A stretch of DNA of 35,163 nt from Streptosporangiales bacterium. Lineage in GTDB: Bacteria > Actinomycetota > Actinomycetes > Streptosporangiales > Streptosporangiaceae. Of this stretch, positions 7,476-14,727 are shown piece after piece. The position numbers and the translations under genes are program-made. The notes under the pieces were generated by a model. It did no database searches and was not told the DNA's origin. It saw nothing but the letters and a program-made list of their open reading frames with translations. Each line of letters begins with the position of its first letter. Positions within the stretch are counted from its first letter, which is position 1. The stretch lies in NCBI GenBank assembly GCA_009784565.1, contig WRBL01000021.1, positions 1 to 35,163 of the forward strand. Direction: 5' to 3'.

Positions 7476-8028
7476 GGTCAGGGCGAGCGCCTGCCGGGCT
7501 GAGGTCAAGGCGGGTCGGCAGGGACGCAGGTAGCACGCCCGGCAGTGCGTGCCTGGCCGTGGCGGCTGGCCGGGGCCGGGCGGGGAATCGGCATCCCCGA
7601 ACCCAGGGGACGCCGATTCATCGGATAAAGGCGGAGAAGGGGTGCTGCCGGGCTCGCGTCACGGGGCTGGACTGGTCGGCCGGGCCCGGGCGGTCCCGGG
7701 TCTCCGGCGGGGGCTGGGCCCGCGAAGATCAAGGACGGTGTCACGCCCGGTCAGCAGAGGAATGAAGAATCTCTGGTCTCTACGGACCCCGGCCCCGGCC
7801 GGGAGCCGCGACGGGTCGCAGCCGACGGACCAGGCCAGCCCCCTGCGGCCAGCCCGCCGCCGTCCCTTCTCTGCCCTTATCCGATGAGTCGGTGCCCCTG
7901 GTTCTGGGGTACCGACTCCCCGCCCGGCCCCGGCCAGCCGACACGGCCGGCCACGCACTGCCGGGCGTACTACCTAGGCACCCGGCTGCCCGCCTGAACG
8001 CCAGCCCGGCAAGCGCCGCCCCCGGACC
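7476..8028. repeat. Large inverted-repeat element with two compensatory hairpins
   Basis: Two arms of about 205 bp (roughly 7476-7679 and 7821-8028) are reverse complements of each other at about 80% identity by eye, flanking ~140 bp of unrelated sequence. Each arm contains a hairpin: 7585-7619 (GAATCGGC ... GCCGATTC) and 7886-7918 (GAGTCGGT ... ACCGACTC). Each has a 7-nt loop and an inner CCCC/GGGG stem. Between arms two stem positions have changed on both sides, A-T to G-C and C-G to T-A, so pairing is kept. Each hairpin is flanked by a conserved ATCGGATAA segment. No transposase or credible ORF is present. The right edge lies 3 bp from the stop of a truncated epimerase. It could be a MITE-like element or duplicated structured RNA genes; I do not recognise it. 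Confidence 0.75.
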
Positions 8029-8030
8029 GC

Positions 8031-8405
8031 CTAGAGGGACGCGTAGGTGGCGTAGGCGGTGCGCGGGCCCGGGACCGCGTCCTCCGGCACCCGGGAGACC
8101 GCCATCACCGAACCGCACGACGGGCAGCGAGGGTCGAACGCGCCTGCGGCCAGGTCGGTCACGGCCCGGGGAAGCGGCCGCACCACGCTGGCCGGGCAGG
8201 AGCCCGACAGGCACTCGTACGCGCCCTCTCCGTACACCGCCATCGACGACGCCAGCACCAGCCGGGACACGCCCCGGCGCCCCATGGCGTTCAGCAGCAC
8301 CGCCGTTCCCGTCACGTTGGTGTCGTCGTAGAGCGGGAGATCGGCCAGGGCTTCCGCCACGTGGGAACCGATGAACCCGGCGGCGCCGGTCACGAGTACG
8401 CGCAT
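8031..8405 (-). pseudogene. NAD-dependent epimerase/dehydratase, decayed
   Basis: Starts at ATG 8405 with MRVLVTGAAGFIGSHVAEALA, the Rossmann GxxGxxG nucleotide-binding motif of extended short-chain dehydrogenases. The frame then jumps to TGTAVLLNAMGRRGVSRLVLASSMAVYGEG, losing the ~50-60 residues that normally carry beta-strands 2-4. It next reads through a Cys-containing region (FDPRCPSCGS) typical of one actinobacterial epimerase group. It stops just after RTAYATYASL, where the YxxxK catalytic segment should begin. About 125 residues remain of an expected 300 or more, so catalysis is not possible. The 3' break coincides with the inverted-repeat element. Confidence 0.7.
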
Positions 8406-8460
8406 GATGTCAGAGAACCACGGTCGAGCCCCTCCGGGGATGGCCGTCATAGTTCCGTAA

Positions 8461-8474
8461 GGGGATATTTCCCC
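8461..8474. promoter_or_regulatory. GGGG-N6-CCCC dyad in the epimerase upstream region
   Basis: GGGGATATTTCCCC lies 56 bp upstream of the epimerase pseudogene start and 35 bp before the possible glycosyltransferase remnant, in the only A/T-rich patch of the 8406-8552 gap. It may be an operator from the ancestral divergent promoter. No confident -35/-10 pair was found. Confidence 0.25.
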
Positions 8475-8508
8475 CTAAAACCCTCAGACCCCGATAGTGT
8501 CAGGCTCC

Positions 8509-8541
8509 ATGACGATCGACCTGGTCCTGCCTCGCCTCGCC
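8509..8541 (+). pseudogene. Possible 5' remnant of a family 2 glycosyltransferase gene
   Basis: ATG at 8509 encodes MTIDLVLPRLA, divergent from the epimerase pseudogene. In other actinomycetes, as I recall, the gene divergent from this epimerase is a glycosyltransferase starting with a motif like M-T-x-D-V-V-L-P-C-L. The similarity breaks off after about 11 codons, where the L,D-transpeptidase terminator begins. Very short, so chance resemblance is possible. Confidence 0.3.
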
Positions 8542-8552
8542 GGATGCGCCGC

Positions 8553-8588
8553 AAAAAGAAAGCGGCCGCCCTCAACGAGGACGGCCGC
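8553..8588 (-). terminator. Rho-independent terminator of the L,D-transpeptidase gene
   Basis: Read on the minus strand, a 12-bp stem (GCGGCCGTCCTC / GAGGGCGGCCGC, one T-G wobble) with a 3-nt loop is followed by TTTCTTTTT. It lies 21 bp beyond the stop codon. Textbook form. Confidence 0.92.
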
Positions 8589-8609
8589 GATCGCGAGGCG
8601 GGACTGCCG

Positions 8610-9863
8610 CTACTTCTTGGGAGCCTTAGAAGGAGCGGCCGGACCCTGGACGGTGACCAGGGTGCCGTAGTTCAGGTACGGGTACAGGCTCTTGGCGGTG
8701 CTGACCGGGACCTCGACGCAGCCGACGCTCTGATAGGAACCGTAGCTGGTGCGGTTGAAGCCGTGGATGGCGTCGCCGCCGTTGAAGTAGGAGATCCAGT
8801 GAACCGGGTCCTTGTACTTAGACCCGTCCGGGTTCTTGCCCTTCATGATCTGGAAGGGGGTCCGGTCATACACCGGGTACGTCCCGTCGATGGTCGGGGC
8901 GCCCGCGACGCCGGTGTTGGCCGGGGTGGCCATGAGCTGCTTGCCGTTGTGGTAGACGACCAGGTTGCTGTTGTTACCCGGTCCCTGGGTGGCCAGCGCG
9001 TAGGTGTACCCGTTCGGGTTCTTCTGGCCCTGCTCGGCCGCGGTCAGGAGGGCGTGCCAGACTTCGGGGCCGGCCTGGCCGTCCATGGACAGGCCGTGCT
9101 GCGACTCGAATCCCTGGATCGCGGCGGTCTGGATGAGGTTGGTCTCACCGTTCTTCCACAGGCTCGTGAGCTGCGAGGGGTAGCTGCCGTTGAAGCTGAA
9201 CGAGCCCTGCGGGGCGTTGTAGGCCGCCGCCAGCTGCGCCTTGGCGTCGCTGCCGGAGATGTCCCCGGACGAGCTCGACGGGGCGAAGTTGACGGGCAGG
9301 TAGCCGAGCTGAGCCAGCAGTTCCTGCAGGCGGAGCCCGGAGTAGTCCCCGGTGGTGAACGACTTGCTCTGCGACTTCAGGGCCATCACCTTGGTCTGGG
9401 GCGTGCTGCTCACGCCCTGGGTGCCCTGCGGGGTGGTCACCGAGACGGTGGTGCCGGGGTCCCAGCCGGTTTCCGGGGTGAAGGTGGCCTGGTCGCCGCT
9501 GATCTTCCATGACCCGGGGATGTTCGGGGACAGCGCGGGCTTGCTGGACGGGGACAGCGGCGCGTTGAACGTGACCGTGACCGGCTGGGTGCCGTCCACG
9601 GTGCCGTTGCTGTCCTGGCCGGCCTTGACCGCCGTCATATACAGCGGCTTCGGCGGCGGGGGCGGGGGCTTGCTCGGTGACGGTGTCGCGGCTGAGTGGG
9701 CCTGGCTGACGCCCATCGACTGGTTGTTCGAGGCTGATGAGCCGGATCCAGGGCTCGTGGCGGCGTAGACGGAGCCGGTGAGCACCACGGCGAGAGCCGC
9801 GGCGCCGGTGACCGCGACCTCCTTGTGCCCGGCCAGCACCGTGAGCCTTGCCCAGAACGACAC
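8610..9863 (-). CDS. L,D-transpeptidase with Ig-like and peptidoglycan-binding domains
   Basis: A 417-residue exported enzyme expected to form 3-3 cross-links in peptidoglycan. The order is: signal anchor (about residues 15-35); Ser/Pro-rich linker with six consecutive prolines (~55-72); Ig-like domain (~75-170); PG_binding_1-like segment (~175-275, with GFESQHGLSMDGQAGPEVWHALL); and YkuD catalytic domain (~300-407). The active site reads HGFNRTSYGSYQSVGCVEVP, with H367 and C382. The residue before GC is Val rather than the His of the canonical SHGC motif, and Glu replaces the usual Arg two residues after Cys, as in a QSxGCVE-type subgroup. GTG start supported by GGGGAG 6 nt upstream. Ends at a strong terminator. 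Confidence 0.92.
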   Translation of the reverse strand: MSFWARLTVLAGHKEVAVTGAAALAVVLTGSVYAATSPGSGSSASNNQSMGVSQAHSAATPSPSKPPPPPPKPLYMTAVKAGQDSNGTVDGTQPVTVTFNAPLSPSSKPALSPNIPGSWKISGDQATFTPETGWDPGTTVSVTTPQGTQGVSSTPQTKVMALKSQSKSFTTGDYSGLRLQELLAQLGYLPVNFAPSSSSGDISGSDAKAQLAAAYNAPQGSFSFNGSYPSQLTSLWKNGETNLIQTAAIQGFESQHGLSMDGQAGPEVWHALLTAAEQGQKNPNGYTYALATQGPGNNSNLVVYHNGKQLMATPANTGVAGAPTIDGTYPVYDRTPFQIMKGKNPDGSKYKDPVHWISYFNGGDAIHGFNRTSYGSYQSVGCVEVPVSTAKSLYPYLNYGTLVTVQGPAAPSKAPKK

Positions 9864-10323
9864 GTGCGCTCCCCTCGATGGTTTCTAACGATCGTGTGCT
9901 GCTGCGCCTGCGCGATAGGCAGTTTACGTGTCAATCGTCCGCAAAACGGGAGACTTGGGATGACTGTTACCGCGCATAAGGAAGTATGTGTCCAGCTCCT
10001 AGGTATAAGCGCCACAGCGGACCGTTCTGTTCCACTCGTTACGGACATGCAACCCATGTCACAGCTGTGCGCGATGAATCATCACGCAGGGTGATGAGTT
10101 CTTACGGTGCCGGCGGCCGGGCAGCTTCGGGAGCCCTCTATAACGGCCCGGTCTCGGTGCCAAAAATGGCCTCTATCTGCGACGTTAGAAATGCGCAACA
10201 TTTGCTCCGAATAGTGCCTGAAACGGAGCTGCGCGAAATATTTACCGATCCAGCGATATGCCCGTCTACCTGGTCTAACGTAATCACCCGGGAGCGTCAC
10301 AGCGGACATGGAGGTGGATTAAG
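9864..10323. other. 460-bp divergent intergenic region between two envelope genes
   Basis: Clearly more A/T-rich than its surroundings. Contents: a TTGACA on the minus strand (9929-9934) without a convincing -10 at standard spacing; a GACATG-N5-CATGTC dyad at 10044-10060; and a GGAGGTGG ribosome binding site at 10311-10318 for the rightward gene. I looked for a c-di-AMP (ydaO) riboswitch, common ahead of actinobacterial cell-wall genes, and saw no convincing consensus. Confidence 0.5.
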
Positions 10324-11940
10324 TTGCGCAGGCACAACAGAAGTCGCGCGATGAAAATCGCCATCCCGATTGCCATACCCGTGGCATTGGGAGTAGCCCT
10401 CGGGGCCGTCATAGCGGTCTCCGGGGGATCGCACAGCACGAACATCAGCCAGTCGGCGCTGGGCTCCACGGCGAGCCCGTCGGCGCCCGCGTCAGCGAGC
10501 CCGTCGGCGTCCGCGTCGGCCAGCGCCGGCACGGGCACCGGAACCACCGCCGGAACCAACGCGGCCGCGGCCGCCGTCGCCCCGGCGAACTCCTTCGCCA
10601 GCGGCGCGATCGCGGCCGCCCAGATGGGCGACGTGGCCACCGCCCCGGTGGACGGGACCGGCAAGGCCATCAACCTGCGCCAGAGCGCGGCGCAGGCGGC
10701 GGCGAGCATGAACTGCACCCTGCAGGTTCCCGCGAACCCGCTCACGGCGACGGGCCTGGCGACACCGTGGCAACTAGGTGACGGCTGCTCGATGGCCAAC
10801 GCCGGCACCGAGGGCGCGTTCGTCGAGGCGACGATCCTGTCGCCCGGCGGGCAACTGCAGGTCTACAACCCGCTCGTCGTCACCGCCGGAACCCAGCCAG
10901 CGGCGAGGCCGGCCGCGCCCACGATCCCCGCCGGCTCGCAGGTGGAGATCTCTGTCGGGTTCAACGGCAACAACCTGGCGCTGACCGGGACCGGGGCGAC
11001 CCAGGGCAAGTGCGTCGACGCGTCCGGCCAGTCGCTGATCGGCGAGGTAAGCGCCTGCAACGCGGTGGGCTTCTACACCATGGCGAACTCCGAGATGGCG
11101 GCCGGCACGCTGAAGGTCCCGGCCGCGGGAACCGCGTCCGACGGCAAGGCGTGCCAGACCACGCGCGACTTCGCGCTGATCGACCAGGACCAGAGCGACA
11201 ACGTCGTCTCCTCCTACCTGATCAACGGCAACGGCCAGACCGCGCAGGACAGCGCGGCCAACGCCAAGGCGGTGGCCGGCGGGACCCAGCTGACCAACGG
11301 CAGCGACGACGCGCTGCTGAGCCAGTTCGTCGACCCGGCCAACGGCTGCACCCCGTTCACCGCCACGGACTCCACCGCCCCGAACGGAGCCTCGGCGTCG
11401 CAGGCGCTGAACGAGCTTCAGGGCAAGGCGGACCAGCAGAGCCCGATCGCCACGATTCCCACGAACGACGAGATGGTCCTGGTCGGCGGCCAGATGAACG
11501 TCACCAAGGACAACGTCTACCGGTCCCTGGTGGACCAGCCGCTGCTGGCGGCCGGCACCAGCCCGAGCACGGTCGCCGCGGACTACTGCCAGAACATGGT
11601 CAACATCGCCCCGGCGAGGAACCAACTGGACATGGCCAAGGACGCCAACTTCACCACCCCGGTGGCGGCGACCGGCAACAACCTGGCCACGTTCCTGGGC
11701 AACCGGCTGTCGATGTCCTTTACCAACCTGGACTGCGGGAACTTCGGGCTGAAGAACCCGGTCACCGTCACCCTGGACGGTAACGGCGTCGCGACCGCGG
11801 TCACCTACAACACCGCCCAGCAGAAGGCGACCGTCCCGGCGGCCACGACGACCACCAACCCGTTCGCGGGCCAGACCACCGGCACCCAGGCGCGGAACCC
11901 GCGGCTGCGCACCCGGTTCCAGGCCCCGTCCGGAGTCTGA
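10324..11940 (+). CDS. Secreted or membrane-anchored protein of unknown function
   Basis: A 538-residue protein. A basic N-terminus (RRHNRSR) and one hydrophobic helix (about residues 13-33) form a signal peptide or anchor. An Ala/Ser/Gly/Thr linker (~43-90) contains ASASPSASASASA repeats. The extracellular region (~95-520) is rich in Asn, Thr, Ala and Gly with scattered cysteines (for example SMNCTLQ, LGDGCSM, TQGKCVD, VSACNAV, GKACQTT, NGCTPF, ADYCQN, NLDCGNF) that could form disulfides. I do not recognise a domain. TTG start chosen because GGAGGTGG sits 5-6 nt upstream; the ATG at 10354 has no such site. Divergent from the L,D-transpeptidase, followed by a strong terminator, and so probably monocistronic. 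Confidence 0.7.
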   Translation: MRRHNRSRAMKIAIPIAIPVALGVALGAVIAVSGGSHSTNISQSALGSTASPSAPASASPSASASASAGTGTGTTAGTNAAAAAVAPANSFASGAIAAAQMGDVATAPVDGTGKAINLRQSAAQAAASMNCTLQVPANPLTATGLATPWQLGDGCSMANAGTEGAFVEATILSPGGQLQVYNPLVVTAGTQPAARPAAPTIPAGSQVEISVGFNGNNLALTGTGATQGKCVDASGQSLIGEVSACNAVGFYTMANSEMAAGTLKVPAAGTASDGKACQTTRDFALIDQDQSDNVVSSYLINGNGQTAQDSAANAKAVAGGTQLTNGSDDALLSQFVDPANGCTPFTATDSTAPNGASASQALNELQGKADQQSPIATIPTNDEMVLVGGQMNVTKDNVYRSLVDQPLLAAGTSPSTVAADYCQNMVNIAPARNQLDMAKDANFTTPVAATGNNLATFLGNRLSMSFTNLDCGNFGLKNPVTVTLDGNGVATAVTYNTAQQKATVPAATTTTNPFAGQTTGTQARNPRLRTRFQAPSGV

Positions 11941-11959
11941 TCGGCATCGGGAAACACCC

Positions 11960-14122
11960 TCATGAACGCCGAGCGGCGGCCCCAGTACCGGGGCCGCCGA
12001 CCGGCGTTTTAGGGCCGCTCTGGCGAATCAGCCGGATTCGAGCGGTTTTCCAGCGAATTTTCCTAACATCGAGATAACAGGTTGGTCTCAGAGTTACTCT
12101 GGCAATCCCAACGATCCCGGACGAGCGGAGGTAGCCATGCGTGATGGCAGCCGACCGACCCTGATCGAAGGCGGAATCGGCAACCGTTCGGGAAGCCGCC
12201 GGTACCGCCGCCGCAGGACTGCCCGCGCCGCCGCGCCGCTGCTGGTCCCGATCGCCCTCGCCATCACCCTGGGCGTCATCCTGCTCGCCTCCGCGAGCGC
12301 CCCGCAGACCACGCACGTCACCCAGACGACGTCGAGCACCGGTCAGCCCTAAACGCCTTTTCCCGAACGGCCCTTCGTTTCTCCGACGCCCGCGCAGGCA
12401 TCCGGCGATCATGGCGATCACGGTGAGGGCCACGATCACGTACTCCGGCCAGGCCCCGGCCCGGTCCGCCAGGGTGGTGTGGGTAATCAGGGGGACCCTG
12501 CCCTCGAGTACCGCCTGCCGCCAGGTGCCGCTCCTGGAGACCAGGCGGCCGTCCGGCGCCACGATCGCGCTGTACCCGGTAGTGCTGGCGACGACGACCG
12601 CCCGGTCGTGCTCGACCGCGCGCAGGCGGGCCATCGCGAGCTGCTGCCCGGTCTCGCCGGTCTGCCCGTCGCGCTCGAAGGTCGCGTCGTTGGTCTGCAT
12701 GGTCAGCAGGTTCGCCCCGGCCGTGACCTCGGAGCGGACCAGGTCATCGAACCCGATCTCGTAGCAGATCACGTCGCCGAGCCGGATGCCCTTCCCCGCA
12801 TGGAGGACGGTGTCGGCGTGACCGGCGGTGAAGTTCACGGGCTGAAGCGCGGTCAGCGGGGTGATCTTCTGCAGCAGGCTCCGGAAGGGGATGACCTCCC
12901 CGAACGGCACGAGCCGCCGCTTGTCGTAGACCTGCGTGGGACTGGGGCCGGTGCCGGGGAACCACAGCTGCCCGGCGTTGCGCAGGGGGTTCTGGCGGAC
13001 CTCGCCGGCCAGCAGCGGGGCGCCGACGGTATCGGTGGCGTCGCTGAGCTCGCTGAAGACCTGCGGGTCCAGGCTGGGGTCGATGTCGGTGGAGTTCTCC
13101 GGCCAGATGACCAGGTCCGGCCGGGGCGCTTTCCCGCCGCGGACCGACTGGGCCAGCTTCAGGGTCGCCCGCTCGTGGTTGGCGGTCACCATCAGGTCGT
13201 TGAGCTGCGCGGCCAGGGTCGGGCCCCGGGGCACGTTGCCCTGAACGGCGGCGACCTCGGTCGTGGCGTCTCCCGGGCTGACCGGGTCCAGCGTGAAGGC
13301 GGCCGGGACCACCGCCAGCCCAATCGCGGCGACCACCATGACCGCGCGCCCGATAAAATGGCGCCTTTTGCCATTGGGCGCGCCCCGGGGGGCTCCGGGG
13401 GGTCGTCCCCCCGGGAAGCACATGACCAGCCCGGCGAGGGACGAGCCTGCAAGCGCGATGACGAGCGTGAGCACCGGCGCGCCGCCGATCGCGGCCCAGC
13501 CCTGGGTGGGCGCCCCGGCCTGGCTCATCGCGAGCCGGCCCCACGGGAAACCGCCCCACGGCCAGCGGTCGCGTACCGCCTCGGCGGCGACCCACCAGCC
13601 GGCCACGCCGAGGGGCCACAGCCGCAGGTTGAGGAGAAGCCGCTGGCCGACGGCCAGGACGCCGAAGATGACCGCGTCCGCGGCGGCCAGCGCGAGCCAG
13701 GCGTACCAGGCCACGTTGACCGTCCAGGACAGCAGGGGGAAGAAGAACGCGACGCCGAACACGAGCCCGGTGCCGAGCGACGCCCGCAGCGACCGTCCCC
13801 TCAGGGCCAGGGCGAGCGCGGCCGGGCCCAGCGGAGCGAGCGGCCAGGCTCCGTACGGGGGAAACGCCGCGGCCAGCAGAAGGCCGCCGGCCAGCGCGAG
13901 GAGCAGGGGCCCCCGCAGGCGCGTGACACAGGCCCGGACCCGGCCTAGCCGCGAGCGCGGATCCCGAACCGGATCCTGGTCCGCTTCCTCGCCGGCGGTT
14001 TCTTTCGTGCTGGTCACGGTAGAAGCGTAGTTGTCCGGGCGCACTGGGCTCGACGCGCCGAAGGGGGCAATCTGTCGAAAAGTGTGATCGTCATAATCCA
14101 TTGCGTTATATTCGAATCGCAC
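11960..14122 (-). CDS. lnt: Apolipoprotein N-acyltransferase with long 3' extension
   Basis: Lnt transfers a third acyl chain to the N-terminal Cys of lipoproteins at the outer face of the membrane. Several N-terminal helices (about residues 70-235) precede a nitrilase-fold domain (~285-545). The expected triad is present: E342 in WPENS, K401 in YDKRRLVPFGEVIPF, and C453 in DVICYEIGFDD. A final helix ends near residue 576. Typical Lnt would stop near residue 585 (about position 12370). Here the frame continues ~135 residues of low-complexity, Arg/Gly-rich sequence to 11960, antisense to the 71-aa gene. Start uncertain: GTG 14122, ATG 14101 or a GTG near 14020; conserved sequence begins about residue 68. 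A TATAAC lies near the upstream candidates. Confidence 0.9.
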   Translation of the reverse strand: MRFEYNAMDYDDHTFRQIAPFGASSPVRPDNYASTVTSTKETAGEEADQDPVRDPRSRLGRVRACVTRLRGPLLLALAGGLLLAAAFPPYGAWPLAPLGPAALALALRGRSLRASLGTGLVFGVAFFFPLLSWTVNVAWYAWLALAAADAVIFGVLAVGQRLLLNLRLWPLGVAGWWVAAEAVRDRWPWGGFPWGRLAMSQAGAPTQGWAAIGGAPVLTLVIALAGSSLAGLVMCFPGGRPPGAPRGAPNGKRRHFIGRAVMVVAAIGLAVVPAAFTLDPVSPGDATTEVAAVQGNVPRGPTLAAQLNDLMVTANHERATLKLAQSVRGGKAPRPDLVIWPENSTDIDPSLDPQVFSELSDATDTVGAPLLAGEVRQNPLRNAGQLWFPGTGPSPTQVYDKRRLVPFGEVIPFRSLLQKITPLTALQPVNFTAGHADTVLHAGKGIRLGDVICYEIGFDDLVRSEVTAGANLLTMQTNDATFERDGQTGETGQQLAMARLRAVEHDRAVVVASTTGYSAIVAPDGRLVSRSGTWRQAVLEGRVPLITHTTLADRAGAWPEYVIVALTVIAMIAGCLRGRRRNEGPFGKRRLGLTGARRRLGDVRGLRGARGGEQDDAQGDGEGDRDQQRRGGAGSPAAAVPAASRTVADSAFDQGRSAAITHGYLRSSGIVGIARVTLRPTCYLDVRKIRWKTARIRLIRQSGPKTPVGGPGTGAAARRS
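11965..12010 (+). terminator. Strong two-tier hairpin terminator
   Basis: The inner stem GGCGGCCCC/GGGGCCGCC (11975-11983, 11990-11998) and outer stem AACGCCG/CGGCGTT (11965-11971, 12002-12008) are both perfect and separated by a small internal loop; TTTT ends the structure. It begins 25 bp after the secreted-protein stop. The extended lnt frame also passes through it on the other strand. Confidence 0.88.
12137..12352 (+). CDS. Small single-TM membrane protein (71 aa)
   Basis: An ideal ribosome binding site (GGAGG at 12127-12131, 5 nt before ATG) makes this small gene credible. Residues 1-33 are polar and Arg-rich (SRRYRRRRTARA). Residues ~34-53 form one membrane helix (PLLVPIALAITLGVILLAS). 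The last 18 residues are Thr/Ser/Gln-rich and presumably outside. No family recognised. It lies wholly antisense to the 3' extension of the lnt reading frame, so one of the two frames is probably not selected in this region. Confidence 0.6.
   Translation: MRDGSRPTLIEGGIGNRSGSRRYRRRRTARAAAPLLVPIALAITLGVILLASASAPQTTHVTQTTSSTGQP
13357..13414. repeat. Hairpin cluster inside the lnt coding region
   Basis: Within the linker between Lnt membrane and catalytic domains are AATGGC/GCCATT (13357-13362, 13370-13375) and CCGGGGGG-N4-CCCCCCGG (13395-13402, 13407-13414), separated by a CCCCGGGGGG run. The segment encodes the Pro/Gly/Arg-rich residues ~236-256 and includes A/T-rich codons unlike the rest of the gene. 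It may be a small palindromic element captured in frame. Confidence 0.5.
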
Positions 14123-14202
14123 ACGCCTGTGGGGGGCGCGCGCGTCAGACTGCCAGAGAACCTAGGGGTGGCGACGGCAGACATGCGTGATTGGTATGCG
14201 TT

Positions 14203-14727
14203 GTGATCAGCATCCGGTACAAGAATCTCGCGCCAGGCATGCACGCCGAGGCGGAAACGGCGGCAGCGGGAGTTGTTGTCTACCTGCTGCCCGGGCTGAC
14301 CCCTGACCAGCGCAAGGCCGCGCTGAGACGGCTGAGGCAGGAGGGAAGCCGGGGGTGCGGGCCGCATCTCCCGGCTGCGCAGCTGACGGCGGCCCTGGCC
14401 GCGGACCGGCTGCGAACCGGCGTCCAGTCCACGACCGGAGCCGTGCGGCACCATCCGGTGCGTACCCTCGTCCCGGCCGTCCTGGCCGGGGGCCTGCTGG
14501 CGGCGTTCGTGTTCGCGTCCATGTACGCGCGAGTGGACAGCGCGTCCCCGGGACCCGCGCCCGGCGGCGCCGCCAGCTGGACCGTGCCCGTTAGCCCCGC
14601 GGACCAGGGATCGTCGTCCCGGGTCCCGGGCCGGCCGCCGGCCCCGCGCGCGGCGCCCCGTCAGGACCCCGCGCGCGGCTCGTCCCGCGGCGCCGCCACC
14701 ACGAGAGCGCTGCCTACCCGGCCTTAG
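14203..14727 (+). CDS. Single-TM protein of unknown function
   Basis: About 174 residues from GTG 14203 (alternatives TTG 14191 and ATG 14239; none has a clear ribosome binding site). The N-terminal cytoplasmic half includes VVVYLLPGLTPDQRKAALRRLRQEG and further charged helices. One membrane helix follows at about residues 89-107 (LVPAVLAGGLLAAFVFAS). The outer tail is Pro/Ala/Arg/Ser-rich and low complexity. LTPDQRKAALRRLRQE suggests an amphipathic helix. No family recognised. It sits alone on the plus strand between lnt and the sterol operon; its stop overlaps that of ltp2 by 3 bp. Confidence 0.55.
   Translation: MISIRYKNLAPGMHAEAETAAAGVVVYLLPGLTPDQRKAALRRLRQEGSRGCGPHLPAAQLTAALAADRLRTGVQSTTGAVRHHPVRTLVPAVLAGGLLAAFVFASMYARVDSASPGPAPGGAASWTVPVSPADQGSSSRVPGRPPAPRAAPRQDPARGSSRGAATTRALPTRP

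Noticed and set aside
7412-8374. Overlapping open frames on both strands within the inverted-repeat element
   Set aside because: Similar peptides appear on both strands simply because the arms are inverted copies; no start context or family similarity supports translation.
9864-10323. Possible c-di-AMP (ydaO) riboswitch upstream of cell-wall genes
   Set aside because: I could not find the conserved ydaO core sequences on either strand; the region only shows short dyads.
12479-13948. 489-codon plus-strand frame opposite lnt
   Set aside because: Composition is of the shadow type (Gly/Arg/Asp/Pro) and it lies antisense to the well-conserved Lnt catalytic domain.
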